Positions 25,793-34,605 are shown, counted from the first letter of the stretch. The stretch is 64,000 bases of DNA from Cyanobium sp. Cruz-8D1 (GCF_024345975.1 NZ_JAGQCD010000002.1:1-64000); one strand, 5' to 3'. Program-made: numbers and translations. Notes: generated by a model not told the origin, from the letters alone.

Positions 25793-27183
25793 TAGGTGGC
25801 TTCCTCAATGGCACGCTCTATCAGAGATCGCGCTTTCTTCTCGGCTTCTGATGCCTTGTCGCGCAAGTCAATTGCACTATCTACAATCATTGAAATCTTG
25901 TGCCGCACGTCCTCGTGTGGCCATGGGATTGAAATGGCTTTTAGCCTGCCTGCATCCATATGAGGAATGCTTGATCCCGCAGCCTCACGAGAAAGCAACG
26001 TTACACCTTCGGGCGTTGATAGCAGGCCATATATATAGCCCGCGTCCTTAGGGTCTATTGATGTAATGCGTACCATATTATTTGAAACAGCGAAACCGTC
26101 CAGTTGAGCCCCAACGTAGACGCTTCTGCCAATCAGTCCGCCAAGCTGACCGGCCTCCTGAACAAGAATTGTGCCTTGCTTAACCTGAAGTGCATTCTCG
26201 GCCGCTACCCGCTTCATAAGGTATCTATCAGACATGGCGGATACCTGAAAGACGTCCCCACCTGTGATGTAAGGTACGCCATATGAAGGGTCGCTTGCGT
26301 AGCGACGTTTAAAGATTCCCGGAATAAAGACATCGGCAACCTCGCTTAAAAGGCAATGCTGGCAATTTGTCGCAGTGTCAAATGATCTGCGAGCTTTGTG
26401 AGATATCGGGCTGTAGTAAAAGGCGTCGAGGCGAGCCTGAAGGCTTCTTGATCTAACAACGGCGCAAGGAGTTTCACCTGCAGGCCCTTCTTCGTCTTTG
26501 CCCAGTATGTCCTTGACACTAGAAACTGCCTGCTCTAAACGCTTTGCAGCATCGGATCGATTCCCAGATGCAAGCTCCACTAAACGACTAACTTGCTCTT
26601 CTAAGTCTATGCCCAGCCGTGGTACTGGCAGACCAGCAATGTGCTCCGGCTCGATTGACTGAATGATGGATCCATATGTTCCCGATGTCACCAGCGGGAC
26701 GCCAAACTTGCTGCTTAGAAAGGCATAGAGGTAACCAGGAGGGATTTTTGCCTCATCGGGCACAACTCTCATGACATGCTCTGAACACGCTAGTCCGTCC
26801 ATGTCTGGACGGGAATAAACCATTCGTCCAATGGTTCCTGACCGCGTTATTAGCGTCCAGCCCTTTCTCAGCAAGAACCTCGGATTTCTCCTGACTTGCC
26901 TTTTGGAGATGAGTGGCAGCCCTGATAGATCTGCAGCCAGGATAGAGCTACTGCTTAAGAAAGGAACGCCGAGATCGGAATCCTCTACCCAAGATCTCGA
27001 CTCGCGTCCAGCGTGGTAAATGCCGTCAATACCATTTGAGCATAGCGATGCAAGTTTCTCCTTTGGATAGGGCAACTCCTCTAGCTTGATTCTGGCTTCG
27101 AGAGCCCCAGACATATAGGGATTGCAGTCCAGCCGCAACCCATCACGGGAAATCCAAGAACTGGGGATGCTTTTTGCCTTCAT
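25792..27183 (-). CDS. mad5: MADS specificity subunit MAD5-like (HsdS type), 463 aa
   Basis: Typical type I S-subunit layout: target-recognition domain 1 (~1-185), a conserved helical spacer (~188-225, EEQVSRLVELASGNRSDAAK), target-recognition domain 2 (~240-425), and a C-terminal coiled coil (~428-463, ISMIVDSAID ... AEKKARSLIERAIE). It should direct the adjacent methyltransferase to a bipartite DNA site. It begins 2 nt after the mad2 stop and ends in a 1-nt overlap with mad6. The two recognition domains are among the most A+T-rich coding DNA in the window, consistent with recent exchange. Confidence 0.85.
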   Translation of the reverse strand: MKAKSIPSSWISRDGLRLDCNPYMSGALEARIKLEELPYPKEKLASLCSNGIDGIYHAGRESRSWVEDSDLGVPFLSSSSILAADLSGLPLISKRQVRRNPRFLLRKGWTLITRSGTIGRMVYSRPDMDGLACSEHVMRVVPDEAKIPPGYLYAFLSSKFGVPLVTSGTYGSIIQSIEPEHIAGLPVPRLGIDLEEQVSRLVELASGNRSDAAKRLEQAVSSVKDILGKDEEGPAGETPCAVVRSRSLQARLDAFYYSPISHKARRSFDTATNCQHCLLSEVADVFIPGIFKRRYASDPSYGVPYITGGDVFQVSAMSDRYLMKRVAAENALQVKQGTILVQEAGQLGGLIGRSVYVGAQLDGFAVSNNMVRITSIDPKDAGYIYGLLSTPEGVTLLSREAAGSSIPHMDAGRLKAISIPWPHEDVRHKISMIVDSAIDLRDKASEAEKKARSLIERAIEEAT

Positions 27184-27185
27184 GT

Positions 27186-29258
27186 CTATGGCCGAGCATG
27201 TTGAGCCAGAAATGCAAGATAAGCCTCAGCAATTCTGGGTAAATCGTCGTCCAAAGTCTTTTCCTTGCGTCGCAACACACGCACCACGGACTCCCCAGCC
27301 ACCTTCACTCGCTCGCGATATTCCTTCTCGACGATTAACTCCTCACCGTCAGGTCCTCGCTTGTAAAGCGTGTTGCCCCTTCGATCAAAGCCAACCTTTT
27401 CGGCAACAGCCATGAAGACCGGATAGTCGACCTGCTGGCCGAGATCCTCGGCACGGATCTCATCGGCAGTCTTTTTCTTCAGGAAAAGCAGGCTGGTCAG
27501 GATGTTGACGTTAGCTTCCACGATGAACACCTCTACGGGCAGATCAATGCTGGCCAATACCCACGAGTGCCTCAGGATCCACCATCGGATGTACTCATCG
27601 CCTGGGTTGCCGAGGATCCCATCAGGTAAAACGATGCCCATCCTTCCTCCTGGCTTCAGCCAGGCCAGGGCACGCTCGATGAACAGTACCTCTGGTGCCA
27701 CACTTCCCTGGAGCCGTCCGGTGTTCCGGAATCCACCATCCTCAGTGCGCTCCCAGATGTAGGCAAGCTCGTAGTGCCTCAGGATATTAGGGTCCGTAAT
27801 CGGGATATCCGATCCAAAGGGCGGATTGGTCATCACCACATCCATCGTGCCCAGATCTGCCTTCCCCTTGGCCTCCGCAACGCCCTGCAGATGGCCTGCA
27901 GGGAACTCGAGTGAATTCATGCAGAAGACCTGGGCCTGTCCGTTGCTTGCCATCAGAATGTTCATCTGGGCAGCTCGGACCAGAAAAGGATCAAAGTCAG
28001 CCCCGAACAATTGATGTTCAGCAAAATGGATCAGCTGTTCTTGGATCGAGAGAAATTCTTCTGTTGACTCATCTCCACTCGATACATGAGCTTTGGCGTG
28101 AAGAAGACGGTCCACATGTTTCAGCGTTGACACCAGGAATCCGCCTGTTCCACAGGCCATGTCCATGACGCGCTCATGGGGCCTTGGATCCAGGATCTCT
28201 ACAACCAGATCCACAGGTCCCCTTGGTGTGAAGTACTGACCCCGGTCGCCGCGGATATTGTGCTTCACCAGCTCTTGGTAAGCAGCACCTTTGGCATCTA
28301 AGGCAGTGCGGCCCAGGTCGTACTTGGCGAGCTCACCCACAATGAAGGCCAGGGCCCGATCCGACAGTTGCAGCCTTGGCGGGTTGTCGCGGAAGACTGT
28401 GTCTTTGTATTTTTCGGCGACTTCATCGACGAGCTGGGTGACCCGCTCACGGATCGCCTTCTGCCCCTCAGGTTCAAACTGTTCATCGACCCATTGCTTT
28501 TTCCCATTCACCTCCTTCTCAAAGGCTCCCACCCAGAAGCGAGCCGGCTGATCCTTGGGGCGACGCTCATCATGCAGCTTCGCAAAGATCAGATAGAGGA
28601 ATTGCCAGAAGGCTGCATCCTTCGGCATCCCTTCGTTGCCGTGAATATAGTTATGACAGCGTTTGAACGCCGTCAGCAGCATATCTCGGTCGGCGCGCCG
28701 CAGCCTTTGATCAGATGCGACAGTACGACTCCCCAGGGTTCCATCTGCAGGAGGCCAGTCGCCTATGGGCTTGAACTTAGTGTCAAATCTTGAGACTTCC
28801 TTCTCAAAGAAGTACATGTCTAGGCCATTGGTCCAGAGACCCCACTTGCAATTTGCCGCCTCTTCCTCTCCCATGGCGGCGTAGAGCAAGCCGAACTCCT
28901 TTTCGGCTTGCTTGTGGTCGCGCATTCTGTAGGCGCCTTTGCTTCCTGTCTTCGGCTCCTTATCGCAGATGACGATCCGCTCAAGGTAATCAAGATTCTT
29001 GGGCTGGCCCGCTTCGAAGATGGCAATGTCAATCTTTTTGCTGCGTCCTTCCACCTTCATCTTGAAGTCCGGCACCATGTCATCGACTGAAATGCCATAC
29101 TCATGAAATAGAGCCCTTGCAATCCGCTGCCGTACCTGTTCTTTTGGCGTGTCCTTGACTGGGTTGCCAGTGATGTAGTCGAGGAGCTTGCCCTCCTCCA
29201 GGGAATCAATCTCCTCTTTCGTCTGGGTCGAAAGATCGTCCAGTTCCAGGTCAGGCAT
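27186..29258 (-). CDS. mad2: MADS DNA N6-adenine methyltransferase MAD2-like (HsdM type), 690 aa
   Basis: HsdM-family methyltransferase with an extended N-terminus. The AdoMet motif DMACGTGGF begins at Asp366 and the catalytic NPPFG begins at Asn478. The N-terminal ~350 residues include an HSDR_N-like segment (KIDIAIFEAG, ERIVICDKEPKT) and the HsdM helical domain. It modifies adenine at the site chosen by the S subunit, presumably marking self DNA. It overlaps the HTH gene upstream by 8 nt. No HsdR gene is present next to it, which separates this locus from an ordinary type I R-M system. Confidence 0.88.
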   Translation of the reverse strand: MPDLELDDLSTQTKEEIDSLEEGKLLDYITGNPVKDTPKEQVRQRIARALFHEYGISVDDMVPDFKMKVEGRSKKIDIAIFEAGQPKNLDYLERIVICDKEPKTGSKGAYRMRDHKQAEKEFGLLYAAMGEEEAANCKWGLWTNGLDMYFFEKEVSRFDTKFKPIGDWPPADGTLGSRTVASDQRLRRADRDMLLTAFKRCHNYIHGNEGMPKDAAFWQFLYLIFAKLHDERRPKDQPARFWVGAFEKEVNGKKQWVDEQFEPEGQKAIRERVTQLVDEVAEKYKDTVFRDNPPRLQLSDRALAFIVGELAKYDLGRTALDAKGAAYQELVKHNIRGDRGQYFTPRGPVDLVVEILDPRPHERVMDMACGTGGFLVSTLKHVDRLLHAKAHVSSGDESTEEFLSIQEQLIHFAEHQLFGADFDPFLVRAAQMNILMASNGQAQVFCMNSLEFPAGHLQGVAEAKGKADLGTMDVVMTNPPFGSDIPITDPNILRHYELAYIWERTEDGGFRNTGRLQGSVAPEVLFIERALAWLKPGGRMGIVLPDGILGNPGDEYIRWWILRHSWVLASIDLPVEVFIVEANVNILTSLLFLKKKTADEIRAEDLGQQVDYPVFMAVAEKVGFDRRGNTLYKRGPDGEELIVEKEYRERVKVAGESVVRVLRRKEKTLDDDLPRIAEAYLAFLAQHARP

Positions 29259-29511
29259 TGGTGCTGGTCTCCCCTAGCTCTTCGTCGGTACTGCTGGCTG
29301 CCCCTCCTGCTCGTACCCAGTCGTCCACGTCGTTCTTCTTGAACTTCCAGAAGCGACCGACGCGATACCCCGGCATCCCCTTGGTGGTGACCCAGGCATA
29401 GACAGTGTCCTTGCTGACGCCCAGGTAGTCGGCCATCTCGTCGACGGCGAGCCAGCGGTCTTCGATGGCAGAGCTGTCCAGGGCATTTCCGCAGAGTTCC
29501 CAGCCCTGCAT
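29251..29511 (-). CDS. mad1: MADS helix-turn-helix protein MAD1-like, 86 aa
   Basis: Small MerR/excisionase-type HTH protein. Residues ~18-65 hold the motif WLAVDEMADYLGVSKDTVYA, followed by a wing (GYRVGRFWKFKKNDVDDWV). It is the first gene of the operon, overlapping mad2 by 8 nt, with 131 bp separating it from the Mrr-type gene upstream. An autoregulatory role on the operon promoter in that gap is likely by position; the sequence alone does not show the operator. Confidence 0.8.
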   Translation of the reverse strand: MQGWELCGNALDSSAIEDRWLAVDEMADYLGVSKDTVYAWVTTKGMPGYRVGRFWKFKKNDVDDWVRAGGAASSTDEELGETSTNA

Positions 29512-29642
29512 AGCAGCGGCACCCTCGCGGCCGCAACGGTTCTGACACGATTCGACCCTGTTTGGCCGGATCTGGTCGGATTCAGCGGGATCCTTCCTTG
29601 CCCGTGGCGGTCTGGCCAGTGCCCGGCCTGCGAGGCCCAGGG

Positions 29643-30701
29643 CTATGCCCCCTCCTCGGTGGCCACCATCCAGACCCGTTTCAACGGCAGGGCAAGCCGG
29701 ATCTCCTCCGGAAGCTCGGCGTAGTGGGCAAAGAGCTTCTCCAGCAGCTCCTTGCGGCTCCAGAGGCGCACCCGGAAAAAGTCCCGTGCGAGCTCTTTCT
29801 GGACATTGGGCCGGAAGCCGCTCCAGCTCACGAACAGGCAGGTCTCTGCACCGAACTTCTGACCGGCGCCGATCAGCTTGTCGACTGTGGGCCGATCCAC
29901 CGGATCCGAGCCTGACTTCACCTCCACGCAGATCTGCGGCTTCCCGAAGCCCAGCTCACCCCCGCCGGCCAGGATGTCGGCGCCGCCATCTGCGCCTTCT
30001 GGGCTGCGATAGGTGGTGTACCCCTCCGCCTGAAGGATCGCTTCCACCAATAAGGCCAGGTCGTGGCCTTTGAAGCGGGCCTCGATCAGCCGCTCGATGC
30101 GATCGGCCGCCAGTTCTTCGAGGTTGACGTTCGCTGCATCTGCTGCCTCCTCGCTATCGGCGCTTCCTTGGAGGCCTGCCGGCATGCGCGGCGCAGAATC
30201 CTTCACGCCCTCGGCCTGCCAGTTGCGTGCGGCCATCGCCTTGACCCGCGCCTCAGCGTCATTGCGCTGGATTCGGCAGATGGTCATGAACGCCCCAAAG
30301 GAATAGAGAAGGTCCTGGGGGAAGACGGTGCGGGGGATCAGGCCGCTGAACCAGTTGATGCTGCGCCAGTGGTAGTAGGGGTTTGGTCCGGCCGACTCAA
30401 AGCAGTAGTCGCTGGTGATCTCGCCGAAATAGAGGCCCGACTGCAGCTTCGAAGGCATCACCACCCAGTCGCCGATGACCATCTCCTTCACAAACGGCCA
30501 GACCTGGGAAGACCAGTTGACCAGGGCCTTGGCCTTCTCTTCCGGGAAGCGCTCCTCCAGAACTCGAATCAACGCCTGCCGATCAGGAAGCGCCCCCAGA
30601 TCCACATCCAGGCCATCCCAGGCCACATACACCCGGCTCTCATCGAGGAACTTCTGCTCGTGCTCGCCGCGGGAGCCGGCGCGGATCAGCCAGAGGGTCA
30701 T
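29643..30701 (-). CDS. Mrr-type restriction endonuclease with N-terminal targeting domain, 352 aa
   Basis: Residues ~205-330 are an Mrr catalytic domain: helix DLALLVEAILQAEGY, then GADGGADIL with Asp242 and ICVEVKSG with Glu260 and Lys262, the D-ExK triad. The N-terminal ~150 residues (LWLIRAGSRGEHEQ, GDWVVMPSKLQ) resemble the domain seen in other Mrr-like restriction proteins and may read modified or foreign DNA. It overlaps the upstream TPR gene by 4 nt (ATGA). It lies 131 bp upstream of mad1 on the same strand, so it may act with MADS or belong to a separate module. Confidence 0.85.
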   Translation of the reverse strand: MTLWLIRAGSRGEHEQKFLDESRVYVAWDGLDVDLGALPDRQALIRVLEERFPEEKAKALVNWSSQVWPFVKEMVIGDWVVMPSKLQSGLYFGEITSDYCFESAGPNPYYHWRSINWFSGLIPRTVFPQDLLYSFGAFMTICRIQRNDAEARVKAMAARNWQAEGVKDSAPRMPAGLQGSADSEEAADAANVNLEELAADRIERLIEARFKGHDLALLVEAILQAEGYTTYRSPEGADGGADILAGGGELGFGKPQICVEVKSGSDPVDRPTVDKLIGAGQKFGAETCLFVSWSGFRPNVQKELARDFFRVRLWSRKELLEKLFAHYAELPEEIRLALPLKRVWMVATEEGA

Positions 30702-31810
30702 GGCGTCTTACCTCCAGTTCTATGCAACCGCACCGCCTCCTCGTACTCCGCTCCGATCCCCAGCCCTGAGTCCTCATCAGGCATCAGCCGCTTCATGCCC
30801 ACGTGGATCAGGCAGGCCAGGGCCAGGTCGCTCCAGGTTCCTGTGAGGGTCTTGAGGCTGCGGGAGGTGCCGGGCTCGTTGATCTGCAGACCCCCCTGGC
30901 CCACGGCCGCCACCTCGCTGAGCACCGCCATGAAGCGCTGCTGGTCCATCCCCTCGAACAGCTGCAGGGCCTGCAGGCAGTAGCTCACCGCGTCCTGCCG
31001 CAGGCCATCGGGCTGGTCGGCCCGCAGGTCGCGTCTGGCGATGCTGCTGCGCAGGTCCTTCGCCTTGTCTGCCAGCTCGCCGTAGGGCTGGGCCTCGATC
31101 ACCCGCAGCAGCAGCCGGTCGGCCTCGTCGCGGTGCTCGTCTGGATCCAGCTCCAGTAAGGCCTGGGCCAGGTTGATGGTGGTGATCAGATCGTCCGGTG
31201 CCACCGCCAGGGCCTGGCGGAAGCGTTCGATCCCGGCGGCCAGGGCCCCGGCGATCACCAGCAGGCTGCCGAGGCTGCGTAGGGCAAAGGCGTTATGGGG
31301 CTCCAGCGCAATGGCCGCCTCCAGTGCCTGGCGGGCTTCTGCCCGATCGCTCTGGCGTAGGGCTGCCAATCCCAGCGCAACCTGGGCATTGGCCTGGGCG
31401 TGGGCATCGCCGGTGTTGGCGACCACCGCCCGGCGCAGCAGCAACCGGGCTTCCTCCAGCCGGCCCTCCTCACTGGCGAGCACGCCCAGGTTGTAGAGGG
31501 CCTCGGGGTGCTCGGGCTGCAGCTGCAGCAGGGTCTCCAGCAGCGGCCGGGCCTCATCGAAGCGCCGCTGCTGCAGGAGCGGGCCGATGGTGGCCATCGC
31601 CGGTGCCTCCGGTGCCGCGGGCTCCCAGGCCACCTCGATGCGGCCGGCGGCGAACACCACCGACAGCTGCCCTCCCATCGACGCATACGACTTCTTGAAG
31701 TAGTCGGTCACCGCCCGGTGGAACGCCTCGCTGCCAGGGGTGCGGCTGCCCTCCGGCAGCAGGGAGGCATCAAAGCTGGCCTCTTCGATCGAGAACGCCG
31801 TGCCTTCCAT
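30698..31810 (-). CDS. Tetratricopeptide-repeat protein, 370 aa
   Basis: After an unfamiliar N-terminal ~65 residues (FHRAVTDYFKKSY, GQLSVVFAAGRIEVAWEP), residues ~70-230 contain about four TPR units (HPEALYNLGVLASEEGRLEE; VALGLAALRQSDRAEAR; AFALRSLGSLLVIAG; ITTINLAQALLEL). A helical C-terminal domain follows. TPRs mediate protein contacts; partners are probably its operon mates. The start overlaps the stop of the 254-aa gene by 1 nt (TGATG) and the stop overlaps the Mrr-type gene by 4 nt, so the three are coupled. I do not recognise the whole protein as a named defence component. Confidence 0.75.
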   Translation of the reverse strand: MEGTAFSIEEASFDASLLPEGSRTPGSEAFHRAVTDYFKKSYASMGGQLSVVFAAGRIEVAWEPAAPEAPAMATIGPLLQQRRFDEARPLLETLLQLQPEHPEALYNLGVLASEEGRLEEARLLLRRAVVANTGDAHAQANAQVALGLAALRQSDRAEARQALEAAIALEPHNAFALRSLGSLLVIAGALAAGIERFRQALAVAPDDLITTINLAQALLELDPDEHRDEADRLLLRVIEAQPYGELADKAKDLRSSIARRDLRADQPDGLRQDAVSYCLQALQLFEGMDQQRFMAVLSEVAAVGQGGLQINEPGTSRSLKTLTGTWSDLALACLIHVGMKRLMPDEDSGLGIGAEYEEAVRLHRTGGKTP

Positions 31811-32574
31811 CAGGGCGTCTTCCAGACGTACCAGCGGGAGAGGCCCAGCTTCTCGGCCCAGCCATCGACGATCTCCCGATCTGGATCAGCAGTGGTGGGC
31901 TCGGCGCGGGTGATGGCGATCAGCTCCTTGGCCAGCGCCTCAAACCCTGCCGCCTGATACGGGATCGCCAGCGGTGGGATGCCCACCAGCTCGGCGGCCT
32001 GGAAGGCATAGGCGGCGTTCATCGCCCGGCTGGCCTTCACCACCTCGGCGGGGCTCATCTTGTCCACCTCCGCATTGAGGCAGGGCACATTCCCTTGCAC
32101 CTGGCTCTGCAGCACCACGGCCTGCAGGCCCCGCAGCTCCGGCACCTGCTCGAACAGCCAGCGGTCGGCCCACAGCCCCGGCCCCGTGGAGCGCAGCTGC
32201 ACCATCAGGCCGTCGTAGAAGCGCAGCCCCGCCTGCCTGGCCTGCGCCAGCCCGAGGCGCCCCTTGAACAGCTTCTCCACCTGCGAGACCACCTTCTCCT
32301 TGGCCTCCCGCTTCTCGGTGAGGTTCACCCGCTGCTCGGGGGGCACCTGCACGATGCGCAGCAGCAGGGCGGCCTCAAAGGCCACGTGGTAGCTGCTGGC
32401 CTCATCGGCATCGCGATAGGCGATCACGTGCGCCTGATACTCCGGCGTCGCCGGCCGCAGCGTGGCCAGGGTGCTCAGGTCGCTCTGCTGGGCAACCGCG
32501 ACCGGCAGGCCGCTGGACTCCTCCACCTGCTTGAGCAGGCGGTTCACGGCCGGCAGGAGCGCATGGGCAGGCAT
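31810..32574 (-). CDS. Unknown protein coupled to TPR/Mrr genes, 254 aa
   Basis: The ATG at 32574 gives MPAHALLPAV; an in-frame ATG at 32604 is less likely. The protein is alpha-rich (SSYHVAFEAALLLRIVQVPP, a basic helix KREAKEKVVSQVEKLFKGRL, MNAAYAFQAAELVGIPPLAIPY), with no cysteine cluster, Walker motif or HExxH. Family unknown. Tight coupling to the TPR and Mrr-type genes suggests a shared function. A gene 64 nt upstream on the same strand (133 aa) may be in the same operon. Confidence 0.62.
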   Translation of the reverse strand: MPAHALLPAVNRLLKQVEESSGLPVAVAQQSDLSTLATLRPATPEYQAHVIAYRDADEASSYHVAFEAALLLRIVQVPPEQRVNLTEKREAKEKVVSQVEKLFKGRLGLAQARQAGLRFYDGLMVQLRSTGPGLWADRWLFEQVPELRGLQAVVLQSQVQGNVPCLNAEVDKMSPAEVVKASRAMNAAYAFQAAELVGIPPLAIPYQAAGFEALAKELIAITRAEPTTADPDREIVDGWAEKLGLSRWYVWKTP

Positions 32575-32638
32575 CGCCGGGCCAGGGGGAGAGCAGGGCC
32601 CCACGGTATCGGCGCAACCGAGGCAGGCCCCCGGGAGC

Positions 32639-33040
32639 TCAGCCGAAACCCTTCGCTGGTCCCCGGCTGCCCGGCGGCAGGAGCGGAATCTCGATCACCG
32701 CCCCCTGCTTCACCGGGTAGCCCTCCATCTCCAGGTGGATGTCGCTGCAGACCAGGGTCAGTCGCGGCTCCAGCTCCAGGGCCTCCATGAACACCAGCAC
32801 CACGTCCTTCCCTGGACCAGCGGCATCGGGATGGCGCTTGACGTCCTGCTGGAACCGCAGGGCCGTGAACTTCTTGAGGTCGGGCCGGGCCGAGAGCACG
32901 TTGGTGCGCAGGAAGCGGCCGTTGCCGTACTCGGTCTGGTTGACGAACGTGTCGTAGGGCTCGTCGCCATCAGGCCCAGGCAGCTCGTCCTGGGTGGTGA
33001 TCCGGATGTCCTTCACGGCAGGGGGGTGTGTGGCGTGCAC
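32639..33040 (-). CDS. Unknown small protein heading the TPR/Mrr operon, 133 aa
   Basis: Beta-rich with several strands (KDIRITTQDELP, DVVLVFMEALELEPRLTLVC, HLEMEGYPV), ending in a Pro/Gly-rich tail. No motif recognised. An in-frame GTG at 33016 is an alternative start. It is divergent from the 85-aa gene at 33090, leaving a 49-bp shared promoter region, and lies 64 nt ahead of the 254-aa gene. Confidence 0.55.
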   Translation of the reverse strand: MHATHPPAVKDIRITTQDELPGPDGDEPYDTFVNQTEYGNGRFLRTNVLSARPDLKKFTALRFQQDVKRHPDAAGPGKDVVLVFMEALELEPRLTLVCSDIHLEMEGYPVKQGAVIEIPLLPPGSRGPAKGFG

Positions 33041-33089
33041 CCAGCATCCGTGATCCGGTCAGGATGGGTCACGCCCTCCAGCGAGCAAC

Positions 33090-33347
33090 GTGAGCGCATC
33101 CCTGCAGATCGGCGACACCGTTCGCTTCACCAGAGCTTTCCTGCAGTCGTTGGCCATGGTGAGCGGCCCTGAGGCCCCCACCAGCAGCGGACCCTTCGCG
33201 AGGGGCACGGTGACGGCCATTGCGCCGATCATCCCCAACAGCCCGATGGTGCTGGCAACGGTGAGCTGGGCCGATGGCGTCACCACCCAGGTGAACGTGA
33301 CCAACCTCGAGATTCAGCCGGGCAACCCGCCGCTCACGCCTCGATGA
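33090..33347 (+). CDS. Small SH3/KOW-like protein, 85 aa
   Basis: GTG start. The sequence opens with LQIGDTVRFTRAF and has a later strand MVLATVSWADGVTTQVN, the layout of a small SH3-like barrel as found in phage and mobile-element accessory proteins. No catalytic motif. Its stop overlaps the ATG of the next gene by 4 nt (ATGA), so the two are co-translated. Confidence 0.55.
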   Translation: MSASLQIGDTVRFTRAFLQSLAMVSGPEAPTSSGPFARGTVTAIAPIIPNSPMVLATVSWADGVTTQVNVTNLEIQPGNPPLTPR

Positions 33348-34321
33348 GCCGGCTGACGCCTGAATCGATCCGGGCCAGCCAGGCGGAGCTGCCGCCGATC
33401 GGCACGGTGATCACCGAACTGCGCCGCCAGGACCCTTACATCCAGCAGGAGCAGCACCGCTACCGCTCGCCGCGGGGCTTCCAGCACTGGGCCAATCACC
33501 TGGCCTATGCCGCCCTGATCGAGGCGGGCCTGCAGGTGATGGACGAGCTGGATGACCCGATCGGTTTCTGGGCCGCCACCACCTGCCGCTGGGCCCGGAT
33601 CGTGGAGGCCCCGCCTCGTTTCCTGGCGCCGGAGCTGGCCGAGGCCTTCCGCCGCACACCATCACCCCGGCTGGATGACGAGCTGCCGCTGGTGCTGCCC
33701 TGCTTCCGGCTGATGCTCCCCGATGGCGCCCTGTTCACAGAAGACGGGGTGCCGATTCCCGTGGTGATCGTGGCCGACCTGCGGGCGATGGCCGACTGGC
33801 TGCCGGCTGAGGCCAAGCGGATCAGCGGCATCAGCTGCGTCGGCCTGGCCCTCGATGGCACCAGCTACCTCACGCGCCATTCCTTCCAGCAGATCGGCGA
33901 ACGCCTGTCCACCGTGGAGGACCTGAGTCATCCGGCCTGGCAGTGGGATGAACAGGCGGTGCAGAGCACCAATCAGCGGATGGAGGGCTTGGCCATCAAC
34001 GCCCTGCTGGTGCAGCTCTACCAGCCCGAACTGCTCACCACGGGCCCGGCAGCGAAGGTGCCGAGCGGCAAGGGCTTCTCCGCTGGCAGCACGGATGACT
34101 CTGGCGCCGTGACGCCCCAGGGGCCGGTGTGGATCGGCAAGGACTTCCGGCTCGATCGCACCCCCAGGGCCCCATCAGAAGGGCCAGCGGCTGGGGCCAG
34201 CAGCAGCATGTCCCGCCGGCCTCATTGGCGCCGCGGCCACTGGCACACCGTGCTGCATGGCGAGAAGCGTCAGAGCCGGCGGATGCAGTGGTTCCAGCCG
34301 GTGTACGTGGGGCTGAGCTGA
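33344..34321 (+). CDS. Mobile-element protein of unknown function with basic C-terminal motif, 325 aa
   Basis: Residues ~1-230 are mixed alpha/beta with no enzyme signature (LPCFRLMLPDGALFTEDG, IPVVIVADLRAMADWLP). A low-complexity linker follows. The last ~35 residues are basic and aromatic, RRPHWRRGHWHTVLHG then MQWFQPVYVG. That R-x-H-W style ending recurs in phage and integrative-element proteins of unknown role. Translationally coupled to the SH3-like gene. I cannot assign a function. Confidence 0.6.
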   Translation: MSRLTPESIRASQAELPPIGTVITELRRQDPYIQQEQHRYRSPRGFQHWANHLAYAALIEAGLQVMDELDDPIGFWAATTCRWARIVEAPPRFLAPELAEAFRRTPSPRLDDELPLVLPCFRLMLPDGALFTEDGVPIPVVIVADLRAMADWLPAEAKRISGISCVGLALDGTSYLTRHSFQQIGERLSTVEDLSHPAWQWDEQAVQSTNQRMEGLAINALLVQLYQPELLTTGPAAKVPSGKGFSAGSTDDSGAVTPQGPVWIGKDFRLDRTPRAPSEGPAAGASSSMSRRPHWRRGHWHTVLHGEKRQSRRMQWFQPVYVGLS

Positions 34322-34392
34322 GCACATCGACCCGGACGCGACCCACACCCCCGATGGAGAAAAGCCGGCGGGGATGCCGCCGGGCAACAACC

Positions 34393-34605
34393 TCAGAGCA
34401 CCTGCACCCTGGCCTGGTGCCCGAGCACCCGCTGCTGATTGGAGGCCAGGATCAGCGCCTCTTCTCGGGGCACGTAGTGCGGCTCAGCCGAGATATGCCC
34501 CTCGCGATCGAGGAAGAGCACCCTGAGAAGCCGGCCAGCGGCATCAAGGAGATGCACCGAGATGACGCGGATCGGGCAGGAGCGGCTGAGGGAAGTGGCG
34601 GCCAT
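34393..34605 (-). CDS. Possible small protein, 70 aa
   Basis: The ATG at 34605 gives a compact beta-prone protein (IRVISVHLLDAAGRLLRVLF, HISAEPHYVPREEALILAS) that looks coding. Sequence further upstream in the frame is Arg-rich and lies over a large inverted repeat, so I exclude it. No family recognised. It converges on the 325-aa gene. Confidence 0.48.
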   Translation of the reverse strand: MAATSLSRSCPIRVISVHLLDAAGRLLRVLFLDREGHISAEPHYVPREEALILASNQQRVLGHQARVQVL

